A DNA stretch of 64,000 bases from contig DASQIW010000195.1 of NCBI GenBank assembly GCA_035631375.1, positions 19,688-83,687 on the forward strand, written 5' to 3'. Under the pieces are notes generated by a model. That model worked only from the letters and a program-made list of their open reading frames with translations, had not been told where the DNA came from and made no database searches. The position numbers and the translations under genes were made by a program. This document shows positions 1 to 6,660 of the stretch, one piece after another; position 1 is the stretch's first letter; every line of letters begins with the position of its first letter. The stretch is from JAJYUU01 sp035631375. Lineage in GTDB: Bacteria > Actinomycetota > Actinomycetes > Streptosporangiales > Streptosporangiaceae.

Positions 1-26
1 TTCCTCGCTGGGGCGTTGTGCTGCCC

Positions 27-58
27 GGAACATCCAGGGGCCCGCATCTGTTGACAAT
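27..58 (+). promoter_or_regulatory. Bipartite start-associated element, copy 1
   Basis: GGAACATCC at 27-35 is followed after 12 nt by CTGTTGACAAT at 48-58. The next gene starts at 109 behind an AAGGAG site. The same pair of boxes recurs through the left arm. Bases 2-58, read in the second frame, give the residues ARNIQGPASVDN, so this is the tail end of the ~50-codon module seen complete at 7002, 8420 and 9610. The rest of the module lies outside the window. Confidence 0.7.
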
Positions 59-108
59 AATGTCGTACCCCACGAGTATGGTGGGCATAGAGACAGAAGG
101 AGACGACA

Positions 109-309
109 GTGGAAACGATCACCGTGTCCGGGGCCTACGGCCGGGACTACAACTCAGCTGCAGCTGCCAAGGCCGACTGGGCCGCGGGCAAGGACTTCGA
201 GATCCTGACCCTCGGTTACCACCGCTACATCAGCAAGGCCGAGGCCGACGGTGCCAACCTCAAGGTCATGATCCGGTACAAGGGTCAGACCAAGGTGGTG
301 GCGGCATGA
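109..309 (+). CDS. Hypothetical small phage protein (66 aa)
   Basis: I do not recognise the family. The GTG start at 109 is chosen because AAGGAG lies about 10 nt upstream (97-102) and the element at 27-58 precedes it. The product is a small alpha/beta-looking protein with basic and acidic residues mixed and no membrane segment or Cys pair. The stop overlaps the ATG of the next gene by four bases, so the two are probably translated together. Codon use is GC-rich, like the rest of the arm. Function unknown. Confidence 0.7.
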   Translation: METITVSGAYGRDYNSAAAAKADWAAGKDFEILTLGYHRYISKAEADGANLKVMIRYKGQTKVVAA

Positions 310-968
310 CGCTGGACAAGAGCACCATCAACGGGTTCACGGTCGAGATCGACGTGGACTACGACCCGATGTCCCCGCGTGACGACGACTCGCCCGGCTG
401 CGGCCTGGTGATGTGGGGTCGCCACTACGACTTCCCCAACGACTACGCGATCAGCAAGGAACTGCTAGCGCAGGGCTGGGACGAGGTCGAGGAGTACCTC
501 AAGGCGCAGGCCGACATCGTCTGGACTGAGCCCATCTGGGTGTACGACCACAGCGGCATCGCCTTCAAGACAGGCGACCGGACCTACCCGTTCGCCGACC
601 GCTGGGACTCCGCACAGTGCGGCGTGGCCTACGTCACCCGCACGATGTGGGCCGAGACCCAGGGCCGCGAGTGGACCGGCACCACGGCCGACCGCGAGCT
701 TGCCGCCGGCCTGGTCGCGGGCGACGTCGAGACCTATGGCGCTTACGTCAACGGCGATGTCTACTGCTACGCGATCATCGACCCGGTTGACGACGAGGTC
801 GTGGCCTCGTGCTGCGGCTACTACGGCTGGGAGAGCGTCGAGCAGGCCGCTCGCGCCGCAGCCGAGGACGCTGAGCACGTGACCAAGTGCCACGGCCACC
901 TCGACACCAAGCTGGGCGAGATCGTCCACGACGGGCCCGGCTGCCCGCTGCACCCGGAAGGAGAATAA
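306..968 (+). CDS. Conserved actinophage-type hypothetical protein (220 aa)
   Basis: The ATG at 306 overlaps the previous stop (ATGA). The N-terminal third holds a stretch with DDDSPGCGLVMWGRHYDFP, which resembles a widespread phage family with an 'SPR/D-D-N-LG-x-M-x-x-W/F-H-x-R-Y' signature; that likeness is from memory. The C-terminal half is rich in aromatic residues and Cys (SCCGYYG, CHGH, CPLH) and could bind metal, but the Cys spacing fits no classic zinc finger I can name. A strong hairpin follows at 980-1011, so this gene probably ends a two-gene transcript. No catalytic motif is visible. Confidence 0.75.
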   Translation: MTLDKSTINGFTVEIDVDYDPMSPRDDDSPGCGLVMWGRHYDFPNDYAISKELLAQGWDEVEEYLKAQADIVWTEPIWVYDHSGIAFKTGDRTYPFADRWDSAQCGVAYVTRTMWAETQGREWTGTTADRELAAGLVAGDVETYGAYVNGDVYCYAIIDPVDDEVVASCCGYYGWESVEQAARAAAEDAEHVTKCHGHLDTKLGEIVHDGPGCPLHPEGE

Positions 969-979
969 CCAGAGCACCC

Positions 980-1025
980 GAGGGCCCGGTCGCGGAAGCG
1001 TCCGGGCCCTCGTACTGTTGACATA
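980..1025 (+). promoter_or_regulatory. Hairpin plus start-associated element, copy 2
   Basis: A perfect 10-bp stem (980-989 with 1002-1011) carries GGAAGCGTCC at 994-1003, then CTGTTGACATA at 1015-1025. The ATG at 1047 is only about 23 nt beyond the TTGACA box. A normal -35/-10 promoter reading would put the transcript start at or past the start codon, so the box is probably not simply a -35 hexamer. The hairpin may also end the upstream transcript. Confidence 0.7.
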
Positions 1026-1046
1026 GGAGAGACAGGAGGAGAGGAC

Positions 1047-1289
1047 ATGCGAGCCGACCGGGTGATCGAGATCCGAGACCCCAAGTACGACGACACCAAC
1101 CACGAGCACGAGGTGGTGTTCACCACCGTCCACAGCGGGGCCCTCTCGAACAGCAACGTCGAGGGGCTCAGCACCACTGAGCTATGCGTGCTGTACGTCA
1201 GGGCCGAGGAGAGGCTGCGGAGCCTGGGCATGTCCCGGCCGCGCATGATCAAGACGGCCGAGATGGCAGAGAAGGAGGCGGCACCATGA
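1047..1289 (+). CDS. Hypothetical small protein (80 aa)
   Basis: Unrecognised. The start ATG at 1047 has a purine-rich AGGAGGAGAG site just upstream and sits immediately after copy 2 of the bipartite element. The protein is acidic in its first half; the second half is helical (TELCVLYVRAEERLRSLG), the kind of segment often seen in small phage adaptor proteins. The stop overlaps the next start (ATGA), so it begins a chain of coupled genes running to 1977. Function unknown. Confidence 0.65.
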   Translation: MRADRVIEIRDPKYDDTNHEHEVVFTTVHSGALSNSNVEGLSTTELCVLYVRAEERLRSLGMSRPRMIKTAEMAEKEAAP

Positions 1290-1645
1290 TCGGAGGCTTC
1301 CAGGCGGTCGCCACCGCGCTGAACAACGCCTACATCTGGCCGGGAGGCCGCGAGTTCGACCGGCGCCAGATCCAGGTCTGGGACGCCCGGCAGACCCGCA
1401 ACAAGGCAGGAGCCACGCCGCCCGCCCCGGTGGACGCTGAGCCCGACGTGCCGGCCCTGGGCCGCAAGCCGTCCAAGGTCTACGACACCGAGCACTGGGT
1501 CACCTGGGCCCGGTCCGGCGTGCCCGGCCCGCGCAACAAGGGCTGGCTGGTGCCGCGCCCGCGGCGCCGGGCCACCGTGTCCGGTGCCGTGGTCGAGGTG
1601 CAGGACGTCCAGCTGCCCGAGCCCAGCCACACCGGGGCGGCGTGA
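1286..1645 (+). CDS. Hypothetical protein (119 aa)
   Basis: The ATG at 1286 is chosen over an upstream in-frame start because it overlaps the preceding stop (ATGA) and has GGAGG about 10 nt upstream. The product has a short N-terminal segment, then a Pro/Ala-rich linker, and ends in a basic stretch (RPRRRATVSG). No family recognised and no membrane segment seen. It is the second of three overlapping genes. Confidence 0.6.
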   Translation: MIGGFQAVATALNNAYIWPGGREFDRRQIQVWDARQTRNKAGATPPAPVDAEPDVPALGRKPSKVYDTEHWVTWARSGVPGPRNKGWLVPRPRRRATVSGAVVEVQDVQLPEPSHTGAA

Positions 1646-1977
1646 TGGCTGACGTCTTCCGCTGGGAGGACCGTGGCAAGGTCAGGACCGGCGACACGAT
1701 CACCTGGCAGCCACCAGGTGGGCGCCCGCTGCAGACCGGCACGGTCGAGTACGGCATTGACGAGGCCGTCTATGTGCAGACCGGCAGCGGCAGTTTCGCC
1801 ATGCGCCACCGTGTCCCCTGGGGCGCGGTGGTGGTCCACATCGCGCTGGCGAGGTGCGGGCACTGCGACGGCCGGCTCGACGCCCGCCCCGCCGACGGCT
1901 GCCCGGTTCCCGGCTCGCACGTGCGGGCTGCGGTGCAGGCTGAACTGGACAGGCGCAGGAACAACGAGGCTTCCTGA
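1645..1977 (+). CDS. Hypothetical protein with a CxxC pair (110 aa)
   Basis: The ATG at 1645 shares bases with the previous stop (TGATG); GTG at 1642 is an equally good alternative. The first 75 residues look beta-rich (GDTITWQPPGGRPLQTG, YVQTGSGSFAMRHRV). A CGHC pair follows near residue 72, then a Cys about 15 residues on, and a basic helix at the end. This could be a small zinc-stabilised protein. The 3' end of the gene forms a 6-bp stem carrying GGAACAACG just before copy 3 of the bipartite element. Confidence 0.6.
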   Translation: MADVFRWEDRGKVRTGDTITWQPPGGRPLQTGTVEYGIDEAVYVQTGSGSFAMRHRVPWGAVVVHIALARCGHCDGRLDARPADGCPVPGSHVRAAVQAELDRRRNNEAS

Positions 1978-1989
1978 ACTGTTGACAAT
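1956..1989 (+). promoter_or_regulatory. Start-associated element, copy 3
   Basis: CAGGAA (1956-1961) pairs with TTCCTG (1971-1976) at the end of the preceding gene, and CTGTTGACAAT follows at 1979-1989. The upstream box is degenerate (GGAACAACG). An ATG lies only 4 nt past the element, closer than at any other copy. Confidence 0.6.
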
Positions 1990-1992
1990 AGC

Positions 1993-2271
1993 ATGAGACA
2001 GCAGACAGACCGGCACCTGGTTGCCGTGCCCACCCCCGTCGCCAACGACGGCAAGGGCGCGACGATCACACTCAAGGCACCCGGCAAGCAGGTCAGCAAG
2101 GAGCACCCGTTCGAGGGCCCACTGCCCAAGGCGATGGACCACCTGATGGCGGTCCGGCACCTGATGATCCACCAGAGGATGAGTCTGGCCGAGGCCGACG
2201 AGGCCGTGCTCAAGGCCAGGGTCAGCCACGACGGCAAGGGCCGGAAGTTCCAGCCCTCCCACCTGAGATGA
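1993..2271 (+). CDS. Hypothetical small basic protein (92 aa)
   Basis: Unrecognised. The ATG at 1993 lies 4 nt behind CTGTTGACAAT and has no ribosome site. If that box drives transcription, the first ATG cannot be on the message and the start may be GTG at 2026. The C-terminal half is predicted helical and basic (HQRMSLAEADEAVLKARVS), with a Gly/Lys-rich end. The next gene starts 7 nt after the stop. No function assigned. Confidence 0.55.
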   Translation: MRQQTDRHLVAVPTPVANDGKGATITLKAPGKQVSKEHPFEGPLPKAMDHLMAVRHLMIHQRMSLAEADEAVLKARVSHDGKGRKFQPSHLR

Positions 2272-2278
2272 GAGACAG

Positions 2279-2614
2279 ATGGCAACAGCAGCAGAGCGCA
2301 AGGCAGAGAAGGAGACCGAGGACTACCGGGCCGGCTTCGAGGCCGGCGAGGCACGCGCCCGCAAGGAGAAGGGCCGCCTGATCGGCACTCCCCCGGTGAG
2401 CGGCTCGCCCGCCTACCTCGGCGGATTCCGGGCCGGCTACGGCAAGATCCGCAACTACCGTTACCGGGGCTCCAAGGTCGCCGAGGTGCTCACCCAGTAC
2501 GAGATCCGCACGCTGTACGGCGCGCTGGTCACGGTGGCCTGTCCCGAGGACGAGGTCAACGACCGCAACGTGCTGGTCGAGGTGCTCACCGCCGCCATGG
2601 GCGTGGACGCCTGA
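2279..2614 (+). CDS. Hypothetical protein (111 aa)
   Basis: Unrecognised. The ATG at 2279 follows the preceding gene by 7 nt. The N-terminal 35 residues are highly charged and helical; the middle has a Gly/Tyr-rich stretch (GGFRAGYGKIRNYRYRG) and the end is acidic. The gene closes a two-gene unit, since a GC hairpin (2629-2651) follows directly. No membrane segment or catalytic motif visible. Confidence 0.6.
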   Translation: MATAAERKAEKETEDYRAGFEAGEARARKEKGRLIGTPPVSGSPAYLGGFRAGYGKIRNYRYRGSKVAEVLTQYEIRTLYGALVTVACPEDEVNDRNVLVEVLTAAMGVDA

Positions 2615-2628
2615 GCACCACCCGCAGG

Positions 2629-2670
2629 GCCCCGGCAGGGAATGCCGGGGCTCTCGCATCTGTTGACAAT
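2629..2670 (+). promoter_or_regulatory. Hairpin plus start-associated element, copy 4
   Basis: A 9-bp stem (2629-2637 with 2643-2651) has GGAATGCC at 2639-2646 across its loop. CTGTTGACAAT follows at 2660-2670. Here a TAGCGT lies 17 nt after TTGACA and could act as a -10 box, leaving room for a leader before the ATG at 2719. Confidence 0.75.
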
Positions 2671-2718
2671 GTCAGACCCTCCGCATAGCGTTGAGGGCAA
2701 GAGACAGGAGACCTGGAC

Positions 2719-3933
2719 ATGGCATCAAGGAACTGCGCCGACTGCCTGCAGCCGCTCGTGATGGGCGAGGGCGAGGAGGCCGACACCTACCGCACCGCAC
2801 CCGGCGCGGTCCCCGCTGGCAAGTATTTCTGCGCCGTGAGCGAGGACGCGCAGCACCACCTCGAACTGTGCAACCACAGCGCCTACCCGCGCACCGACGG
2901 CGGATGCGCCGCATGCGAGGAGGCCATGGGCATCGTCCCGGTGGCCGGGACGTCCGAGGACGTCGAGATCTGCGGCTGCACCAACGAGGAGCTTGAGGCC
3001 GGGCTCACCTGCGGCCAGGACAACTGCCCCAACAAGGCAGCGGCCGAGGCAGCCAACGGGCCCCTGCCCGTGGGCTGGCACTGGGAGCCCTCGGGCGTCT
3101 GGTCCGGCCGGCTGGACGACAACCGCACGATCCTGTGGCGGTCCGACGTCCACGAGCCGATGGACAACCCCCCGGCTGAGCGCCCAGAGGCCACCGTGGT
3201 GGCCTGGGGGCGCGACATGGACGTGGCCATGAACGAGGACCGGGTGGAGTTCTACGCCACCCGCGTGCTGGCCATGATCCACGCCGACATGGACAGCCCG
3301 CACACCGAGGGCTTCAAGGACATCCCCCGCGACATCGGCGACTTCGGCAAGCTGCACGACTACCGGGACGCCAACATGTGGGTCATCGACGCCATGGGCG
3401 ACCTGGCCCTGCCGGGCGAGGACGACGAGGCCGGGCACGACCTGGTCAACAACGTCATCGAGCGGGTCCACCAGATGCTGGTGCAGGAGGCCAAGCTCCT
3501 CACCAACAGGGTCCAGGTGGTTGTGAGCTACCCCGACGCCGAGGCCAAGGAGGCCAGCCGGATCCACACCGTCCGGGCCGTGCGCGAGGACGTCGAGGTG
3601 GATCTGATCGAGGACGTCGAGGCCCTCTACCCGGTCACCGTCAGCGACGAGATGTTCCCGAGGCCGGCCGCTGCCAGCACCGCACCGATGACGCCAGAGC
3701 AGGCGGCGGCGGTCCTGCTCGCCATGCAGCGCGAGGCAGGTGCGGGCGGCACGTGGGGCGAGGCCAAAGACCTCACGGTCGAGAGCCTGTGCGCGGCCAA
3801 CCAGGACGCGCTGATTGACGACCTGTACGAGGAGCCCGGCGACCCGCACCGCGCCGAGATCGTCGCGCTGATCAAGGTGTACGACACCCTGCTGGGGACC
3901 AACCGGGCAGCCGAGGTGCCTGCGGCGAAGTGA
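2719..3933 (+). CDS. Hypothetical protein with Cys-rich N-terminal region (404 aa)
   Basis: The largest single-start gene of the first 5 kb. The ATG at 2719 has AGGAG 12 nt upstream. Residues 1-110 hold several Cys pairs (CADC at 6-9, CAAC near 63-66, CGC near 84-86, then CGQDNC), consistent with two or three small zinc sites. A central section has WGRDMDVAMNEDRVEFYATR and an acidic helical region with VNNVIERVHQMLVQEA. The C-terminal 80 residues are a helical Ala/Glu-rich tail. I do not recognise the fold; a nucleic-acid or protein-binding accessory role is a guess. It has its own bipartite element and is followed by a hairpin, so it is probably monocistronic. Confidence 0.7.
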   Translation: MASRNCADCLQPLVMGEGEEADTYRTAPGAVPAGKYFCAVSEDAQHHLELCNHSAYPRTDGGCAACEEAMGIVPVAGTSEDVEICGCTNEELEAGLTCGQDNCPNKAAAEAANGPLPVGWHWEPSGVWSGRLDDNRTILWRSDVHEPMDNPPAERPEATVVAWGRDMDVAMNEDRVEFYATRVLAMIHADMDSPHTEGFKDIPRDIGDFGKLHDYRDANMWVIDAMGDLALPGEDDEAGHDLVNNVIERVHQMLVQEAKLLTNRVQVVVSYPDAEAKEASRIHTVRAVREDVEVDLIEDVEALYPVTVSDEMFPRPAAASTAPMTPEQAAAVLLAMQREAGAGGTWGEAKDLTVESLCAANQDALIDDLYEEPGDPHRAEIVALIKVYDTLLGTNRAAEVPAAK

Positions 3934-3941
3934 GCAGCGAG

Positions 3942-3984
3942 GAGGGGCCCAGGGAATGCCGGGCCCCTCCGAACTGTTGACAAT
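3942..3984 (+). promoter_or_regulatory. Hairpin plus start-associated element, copy 5
   Basis: A perfect 9-bp stem (3942-3950 with 3961-3969) holds GGAATGCC at 3953-3960, and CTGTTGACAAT follows at 3974-3984. A TAAGGA 16 nt after TTGACA doubles as ribosome site for the ATG at 4011. Confidence 0.75.
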
Positions 3985-4010
3985 AGTAGACCACGACATA
4001 AGGAGCAGAC

Positions 4011-4580
4011 ATGACGCAGCACGCCTTCCGCTGGATCGAGCAGTTCGGCGCGGCCTACGACGTCCCCGAGGCCATCCTCAGCGAGGCCGGCCTGGAAGAC
4101 GTCTCCTGGCACAACGACGCCTGCCCGTGCTTCGGCAGCCAGGCCAACGAGACCGACGTCTGCATCTGGGTCGAGCACCCGGACCCGGAGCGGCGCGAGA
4201 TGGAGGGCCCCCGGTTCACCGTCTCGTGGGCCAACGGCGAGACCGTGTTCGGCCAGACCGACGACGTGCAGGAGGCCCTGCGGCTCTACCGCAAGCTGAC
4301 CGCCGGCCGGATCGTCGGCGTGGACATCCCGATGCGCGTGGTCGCGCGGGTGGACCCCTTCAACAACAAGGTGGTCGGCCTCGTGATCATGCCGATGGAG
4401 GGTGACGCCGGCTACTTCGGGCCCAAGGCCGAGACTAGCTACGTCATGCTGGCCGACCAGCCCGACAACCTCGACGTGCCGATCACGCCCGAGGACAAGC
4501 AGACCGGCGAGAAGATCTGGGAGGCTGACTGGACCGAACTGCTGGCCAGCCTGCCGCCCGGAGTCGAGTGGTCGGTCTGA
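4011..4580 (+). CDS. Hypothetical protein (189 aa)
   Basis: The ATG at 4011 is preceded by AAGGAGCAGAC, the standard start signature of this arm. The protein is acidic and soluble, with an early CPCFGSQANETDVCIW segment and a middle that reads like a beta sheet with helices (FTVSWANGETVFGQTDDVQ). The C-terminal part looks like two strands and a helix. No catalytic motif or membrane segment. It is monocistronic by context: element in front, hairpin behind. Function unknown. Confidence 0.65.
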   Translation: MTQHAFRWIEQFGAAYDVPEAILSEAGLEDVSWHNDACPCFGSQANETDVCIWVEHPDPERREMEGPRFTVSWANGETVFGQTDDVQEALRLYRKLTAGRIVGVDIPMRVVARVDPFNNKVVGLVIMPMEGDAGYFGPKAETSYVMLADQPDNLDVPITPEDKQTGEKIWEADWTELLASLPPGVEWSV

Positions 4581-4588
4581 CCGTCACG

Positions 4589-4616
4589 AGGCCGGATCCC
4601 TGCGGGGGTCCGGCCT
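4589..4616 (+). terminator. GC hairpin after the 4011 gene
   Basis: AGGCCGGA (4589-4596) pairs with TCCGGCCT (4609-4616) with extra CCC/GGG pairing inside. There is no T-run, as is usual in high-GC actinobacteria. Unlike the other intergenic hairpins of this arm, it is not followed by the CTGTTGACAAT box. Confidence 0.55.
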
Positions 4617-4646
4617 TGAGGCATTGAGAGAGAAGGAGGCAGGCAG

Positions 4647-5033
4647 ATGCCAGCGACAGAAGACCAGCACGGCGACGACGCCGTCGAGACCTACCACAGC
4701 GAGGAGTTCCGTATCGTCATCCGGCCCACGATCAGCGCGTCGTGGCCGGACACCCCGGCCGAGGGAGTCCACGGCCGGAAGAAGCTCGTGATCCGGCCGG
4801 ACCGGATCCAGTGGGCCGCCTACCGTGGCAGCCCGCTGTACCCGGCCCTCCTGAATGGCTACGCCTACAAGGCCGACGGGTCGGTGGGGGTGCAGCGCAG
4901 CCGGGCCAGGGAGTTCCCCCAGTGGGCCCTGGACAAGCTCAACGCCGTCCGCGAGCAGCGCGGGTGGACCGATGAGTTCCTGCGCGAGCACGGGGTCATG
5001 ATGGACCAGGAGCCCATCGGCAGGCCCCTGTAA
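4647..5033 (+). CDS. Hypothetical protein (128 aa)
   Basis: The ATG at 4647 has AAGGAGG 9-15 nt upstream. The protein reads as an alpha/beta domain: strands near residues 12-20 and 42-60 (KKLVIRPDRIQWAAYRGSP), then a helix in REFPQWALDKLNAVREQRGW. It is not recognised. It is the only gene of this stretch with a hairpin but no CTGTTGACAAT box in front, so its expression may differ from its neighbours or depend on read-through. Confidence 0.65.
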   Translation: MPATEDQHGDDAVETYHSEEFRIVIRPTISASWPDTPAEGVHGRKKLVIRPDRIQWAAYRGSPLYPALLNGYAYKADGSVGVQRSRAREFPQWALDKLNAVREQRGWTDEFLREHGVMMDQEPIGRPL

Positions 5034-5055
5034 AACCTGTACCCACAACTATCTG

Positions 5056-5101
5056 GCGGGCGGTTCCGAATGTCGGGGCCGCCCGCTAGACTGTTGACAT
5101 A
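5056..5101 (+). promoter_or_regulatory. Hairpin plus start-associated element, copy 6
   Basis: An 8-bp stem (5056-5063 with 5079-5086) has CCGAATGTCGG in the loop, a variant of the upstream box. CTGTTGACATA is at 5091-5101. The ATG of the next gene is at 5134. Confidence 0.7.
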
Positions 5102-5133
5102 TAGACACGAGACAGAGGCAAGGACTGAGACCC

Positions 5134-5391
5134 ATGACAGCAACAGCGCTCAACAAGCTCAGCGACGAAGACCTGGCCCGCGTGATCACCCACCTCGCGG
5201 TGTCCGCATACCCCACCGACATGGAAGCCGCCGAGAGGTTCGCGCTGCGGCTGGTGGATGGGATCCTGCTAGGCACCCCGCCCTCGGTGGCCGTGCCCGA
5301 CCCGACCGGTGGGCGTCCCGTCCCCGGAACTGTCGGACCCGACTACGACCCTGAGACCGAGACAGCGTGGGAAGCGAGCGTGGGCAAGTGA
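5134..5391 (+). CDS. Hypothetical small protein (85 aa)
   Basis: The ATG at 5134 lies behind copy 6 of the element with AAGGA about 11 nt upstream. The N-terminal 45 residues form a probable helical pair (LNKLSDEDLARVITHLAV); the rest is Pro/Gly-rich and likely unstructured. The stop overlaps the next gene (GTGA), so it leads a coupled chain that runs to the TopoVIA-like gene and beyond. Not recognised. Confidence 0.6.
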   Translation: MTATALNKLSDEDLARVITHLAVSAYPTDMEAAERFALRLVDGILLGTPPSVAVPDPTGGRPVPGTVGPDYDPETETAWEASVGK

Positions 5392-5672
5392 CCTATCCCG
5401 AACTGACCGGATGGGCCGGCCGGGGGTACACCCGCCGCAACGCGGAGAGCACCGGGCTCTCCATCCGGTACGCCACCGTCGAGGAGCGGGCCGAGACGCC
5501 CGCCGTCCGGTACGTCTGCGAGGCCTGCGGCCGGCCCCTGGCCGATCTGCGGCAGTGCAGCGAGCACACCTGCCACCTGTGGCCGTGCGGCTGCCTGCCC
5601 AACGAGGCTGGCGCCCACCGGGTGGGCTGCCCGGACCACCCCGAGGGAGACCGGGGGCACCACGATGGGTGA
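5388..5672 (+). CDS. Small Cys-rich, probable zinc-ribbon protein (94 aa)
   Basis: GTG at 5388 is chosen for its four-base overlap with the previous stop. Residues about 45-75 carry CEACGRPLADLRQCSEHTC followed by CGC and a later Cys/His (GCPDHP). That is enough ligands for one or two zinc sites. The stop overlaps the next start by 8 bases (ATGGGTGA). A nucleic-acid or protein adaptor role is plausible but not shown. Confidence 0.6.
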   Translation: MTYPELTGWAGRGYTRRNAESTGLSIRYATVEERAETPAVRYVCEACGRPLADLRQCSEHTCHLWPCGCLPNEAGAHRVGCPDHPEGDRGHHDG

Positions 5673-6660
5673 GCGCCCCAAGGGCCCGCTGCCAGCCGAC
5701 TGGCGCCCGCCCTCGCACTGGGAGAACCTCCTGCTCGATGACATCCTCGACCGGCTCGCCCAGCACTCCCGAGAGGGCACCCTGCCACGGTCTCCGCGAG
5801 GCCTGTTCTACGACCTGCGCCCGCACGGCATGGGCCGCGGGCTGATCTACACCAAGCGCCCGCAGATGTGGTGCGTCCGCGGAGACCACGCCGCGACCGG
5901 CGAGGGTAAGTGCCAGGTCCATGGCGGCAACAACCGGCGCGTCAATGAGATGGAGGTCAGCTTCACCCACGTAGGGTCCACGCTGGCTCTCGCCCGGCGT
6001 GCTGGGCTCGTTGACGAGGATGACATCGAGGACACGCGGGCACCAGACCCGAACCGCCCCTACTACTCCAACGACACCGCCGAGGACCGGGTCGAGTCGA
6101 TCTTGGACTCTATCCGCAACCCGGCCATCGGATGGGATCCGCAGAATGGCCAGCCGGTCTACCTTGAGGTGCTGGTCGAGGCCGCTGGCCTGATCGGCCG
6201 GCTGGCCCGGATCGCCCGGCCCTACGGGGTGCCGGTCTACTCCGGTGGTGGGTTCGACGGGCTCAAGGGCAAGCGCGCGTTCGCTGAGCGCGCCTCCTAC
6301 CGCGACATGCCGACCGTGGTGCTGCGGATCACCGACTGGGACCGGCACGGCCGGATCATGTCGGACTCGACCACCAAGGACGTGCTGGCCTGGGCCCGCG
6401 ACTACTACGACGCCGAGATCAGCTTCGACCGGATCGCACTCACCCGCGATCAGGCCGACGAGGCTGGACTCCTCGATGACGAGGGCAAGGCCGAGGCCGA
6501 CGCGCTGCCTGTGCCGACCATGGACGCCATCTTGCGCGAGGCCATCGAGCACTACCAGGTGCCTGCCATCCGGCGTGAGAACCGCGACCGCGCCGAGGAG
6601 GAGACCGGCCGCGTCACTGAGCTTGTGCTGGCCGCGCTGAACGGTGGCGATGGCGAGTGA
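5665..6660 (+). CDS. TopoVIA/Spo11-like TOPRIM-domain protein (331 aa)
   Basis: The middle of the protein carries the elements of a topoisomerase VI A-type TOPRIM fold in order: a Glu-containing strand (YLEVLVEAAGLIGRL, around 168-182), VPVYSGGGFDG (around 190-200), and an acidic ITDWDRHG segment (around 227-234) that would bind Mg2+. The N-terminal half contains WCVRGDHAATG and a helix-rich part that could be the winged-helix side holding the catalytic Tyr; which Tyr is not clear. The C-terminal part is helical and charged. Such stand-alone TopoVIA-like proteins occur in actinophages (family knowledge, from memory); their substrate is unknown. No B-type ATPase partner is visible nearby. Start ATG 5665 overlaps the preceding gene; the stop overlaps the next GTG. 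Confidence 0.6.
   Translation: MGERPKGPLPADWRPPSHWENLLLDDILDRLAQHSREGTLPRSPRGLFYDLRPHGMGRGLIYTKRPQMWCVRGDHAATGEGKCQVHGGNNRRVNEMEVSFTHVGSTLALARRAGLVDEDDIEDTRAPDPNRPYYSNDTAEDRVESILDSIRNPAIGWDPQNGQPVYLEVLVEAAGLIGRLARIARPYGVPVYSGGGFDGLKGKRAFAERASYRDMPTVVLRITDWDRHGRIMSDSTTKDVLAWARDYYDAEISFDRIALTRDQADEAGLLDDEGKAEADALPVPTMDAILREAIEHYQVPAIRRENRDRAEEETGRVTELVLAALNGGDGE

Noticed and set aside
2725..3999. - strand frame of 424 codons opposite the 404-aa gene
   Set aside because: The + gene has a proper element, ribosome site and zinc motifs. The reverse frame is Val/Gly/His/Leu-rich with no start signal and crosses the intergenic hairpin.
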